From NCBI GenBank assembly GCA_043784605.1, contig JAYVYD010000004.1, positions 1 to 6,328 of the forward strand: 6,328 bases of DNA, read 5' to 3'. Below, one piece after another: positions 5,075-6,328 of the stretch. Position 1 is the first letter of the stretch, and each line of letters begins with the position of its first letter. The notes beneath the pieces are model-generated. The model was not told the origin of the DNA. It did not search any database and worked only from the letters and a program-made list of their open reading frames with translations. The position numbers and the translations under genes were made by a program. This DNA comes from JANYHY01 sp043784605. Its GTDB lineage: Bacteria > Myxococcota_A > Polyangia > Polyangiales > Polyangiaceae.

Positions 5075-5566
5075 ATGTCCCAGACCGATCGAGATCAGCT
5101 CCGAGCACTCATTCAGCAATTCCACAGCGGGATGCTCGTCACCCGAACGCCGGAGGACACCCTGCACGGTCGCCCCATGGCGATTGCCAAGCTGGAGGAC
5201 AACGACGACATTTTCTTCGCGACCAGCATCGAGTCCGGAAAAATTGGGGATGTGGAGAGCGATCATCAAGTCGTGCTCACCCTCCAGTCCTCCGCGGCGT
5301 GGGTCTCCGTGAGCGGGCCCGCGCGCATCATCCAGGACCGCGCGAAGATCGAGGCCTACTGGAACGAGGCGATGAAGGTGTGGTTTCCGAAGGGCAAGAC
5401 CGATCCATCGCTATGCTTGCTCCGGCTGCGTCCGGCGCAGGCCGAGTTCTGGGACACGCAGGGAACGAAGCGACTGCGCTACCTGTACGAAGCCGCGAAG
5501 GCCTACGTGACGGGCACGACTCCCGAGGCCCTTCCCGGCCAACACGGCGAGGTCAAACACCTCTGA
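5075..5566 (+). CDS. Pyridoxamine 5'-phosphate oxidase-family protein (general stress protein 26 type)
   Basis: 163 residues, full length for the family. MLVTRTPEDTLHGRPMAI (20-37) is the first split-barrel strand pair, with the Arg-Pro-Met typical of FMN-binding members. IFFATSIESGKIGDV (46-60) and WVSVSGPARIIQDRAKIEAYWN (76-97) follow, and then VWFPKGKTDPSLCLLRLRPAQAEFWD, all matching the GSP26/PNPOx-like stress flavoproteins. The protein should be a cytoplasmic FMN- or F420-binding dimer; in this subgroup the true substrate is generally unknown and real pyridoxamine oxidation is unlikely. It has its own strong ribosome binding site after a 16-bp palindrome, so it may be expressed more strongly than, or separately from, the genes before it. 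Confidence 0.88.
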   Translation: MSQTDRDQLRALIQQFHSGMLVTRTPEDTLHGRPMAIAKLEDNDDIFFATSIESGKIGDVESDHQVVLTLQSSAAWVSVSGPARIIQDRAKIEAYWNEAMKVWFPKGKTDPSLCLLRLRPAQAEFWDTQGTKRLRYLYEAAKAYVTGTTPEALPGQHGEVKHL

Positions 5567-5663
5567 CGACGCGCGTGGCCAGAAGGGCGGCGAGGGCGTG
5601 TAGGTGAAGCAAAACGGTTTCCTGCAGCAAAGGTCCAGCACGGAGCTCCGATTTCGTTTCCAT
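5553..5663 (-). CDS. Possible 36-residue small protein
   Basis: An ATG at 5663 is preceded 3 bases upstream by AAGGGGG, an acceptable ribosome binding site, and the frame runs 36 codons to a TGA at 5555-5553. The peptide has a polar start (METKSELR) and a hydrophobic Leu/Ala/His-rich second half (LLQETVLLHLHALAALLATRVV), possibly an amphipathic or membrane helix. It overlaps the 3' end of the PNPOx-family gene by 14 bases in antisense. No family is recognised, and it could be chance. Confidence 0.2.
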   Translation of the reverse strand: METKSELRAGPLLQETVLLHLHALAALLATRVVRGV

Positions 5664-5719
5664 ATTCCCCCTTTATCGGCGATCGAGCGTCAAAGTGCTC
5701 AAATCACCGAGCGAAATCG
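5649..5719. repeat. Inverted repeat CGATTTCG/CGAAATCG near the transposase end
   Basis: An 8-bp match, CGATTTCG (5649-5656) and CGAAATCG (5712-5719), separated by 55 bases, with several GATCG motifs around it. It lies in the 194-base gap between the flavoprotein and the transposase fragment. It could belong to the end of the mobile element, but no element boundary can be proven. Confidence 0.3.
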
Positions 5720-5760
5720 AGCGATCGGACCAAGTTGGGACTCCTGGCGGAGGAAGCGCG

Positions 5761-6328
5761 CTAGCCTTGCAGCCTCAGATCGAGCAGCGCGACTCTGGGC
5801 GCGAATGCGCCGTGGAAAGCGATGGTAGTGCGGAGAAGCCAGTCGATCGCGCTCGGCCAGGCGACGCGGTCGTGCAGCTTCATCGGCTGATTGAGAACGA
5901 TCGTCTTCATGCGCTTATCGGGGTACGGATTCCACTGAAGCTCTGCGCCAATCTCCTGCTCTATCTTGTCGCGCGTTTTCTCGAGCACGTTCGCCACGTC
6001 GGCCGTGCTCACGCGAGAGCGCGTCTCGAACATGTGCTCATCTTGCTGCTCGACATCGTGCCCGTCGAGAAACACGGCGTGGATGTGCGGGTTGAGCTTC
6101 ATGTCCGACGAGGTCCGTTGCAACGCGATCACCGCTCCGCAGCGCTTGCCATACAACCTCGACACCACGTTGGTGAACACACGCGTCAACGCGGACCACA
6201 GCGCTCCGTCGTAGGCCAAGCGCTTGCGCCACGCGAACGGCATCGTCAGCACCCACTGACGCAACGGCACCTCGCGCGGCATCACGTCGTCCATCAAGTG
6301 CGCCGCTGTCGCGCACATCTTCCGTCCC
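5761..6328 (-). mobile_element. IS91-family HUH transposase, fragment
   Basis: The reading frame enters from beyond base 6328 and stops at TAG 5763-5761. The visible 188 residues begin GRKMCATAAHLMDDVMPREVPLRQWVL, then LAYDGALWSALTRVF and LNPHIHAVFLDG. These match the Y2 transposase of IS91/IS801 elements, which nick one strand at a tyrosine and move by rolling-circle replication. The metal-binding HxH is visible (His78 and His80 counted from Met at 6318). In the family the protein continues well past this point to the catalytic tyrosine region; here it ends 105 residues after HxH, and the last 45 or so residues look unrelated. The 3' part therefore seems lost, making the copy probably inactive. 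The N-terminal zinc-binding part lies outside the window. Confidence 0.8.

Overview
The window is GC-rich, with a strong G/C third-base preference in most genes. Its gene families are a soluble RsbRD-type sensor histidine kinase, a Cys-lipidated hypothetical lipoprotein, a SAM methyltransferase with a His/Glu-rich start, and an IS91-family transposase. This mix is typical of large-genome soil deltaproteobacteria, most likely a myxobacterium of the Polyangiales type. That assignment rests on family recognition and composition only, with no marker gene.

Layout. 1-500: a complete small lipoprotein gene. 509-528: a strong GC hairpin. 547-723: the first 45 or so codons of a small cupin gene, with a good ribosome binding site but broken off just before its metal-binding histidines. 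799-1182 and 2709-3093: two directly repeated copies of a ~384-base sequence, about 97% identical by hand alignment over their inner 342 bases, which appears non-coding. Between them lie the histidine kinase (+, 1257-2429) and a small three-helix membrane protein (-, 2434-2721), which converge with a 4-base gap. The methyltransferase (+, 3093-3965) starts on the last base of repeat copy 2. It is followed with a 1-base gap by a flavodoxin-like NAD(P)H-dependent oxidoreductase (3967-4737), then by a 92-residue CPBP-protease-like fragment (4748-5026) and a pyridoxamine-phosphate-oxidase/GSP26-family flavoprotein (5075-5566). 5761-6328: an IS91-type HUH transposase (-) that keeps its HUH motif but seems to end before the catalytic tyrosine region; its N-terminus lies beyond the window.

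How it fits together. Genes 3093-5566 run in one direction with short gaps and could be one transcript: a methyltransferase, two probable flavin-binding proteins and a membrane-protease remnant. A substrate or pathway cannot be read from the sequence. The left half looks like accessory DNA shaped by duplication and truncation: a broken cupin, a duplicated repeat carrying a decayed copy of the membrane gene's upstream edge, and a sensor kinase bracketed by the repeats. The repeat supplies the Shine-Dalgarno sequence and start region of the methyltransferase, which is the most unusual piece of architecture here. I saw no rRNA, tRNA or CRISPR array, and no clearly new defence or biosynthetic system.
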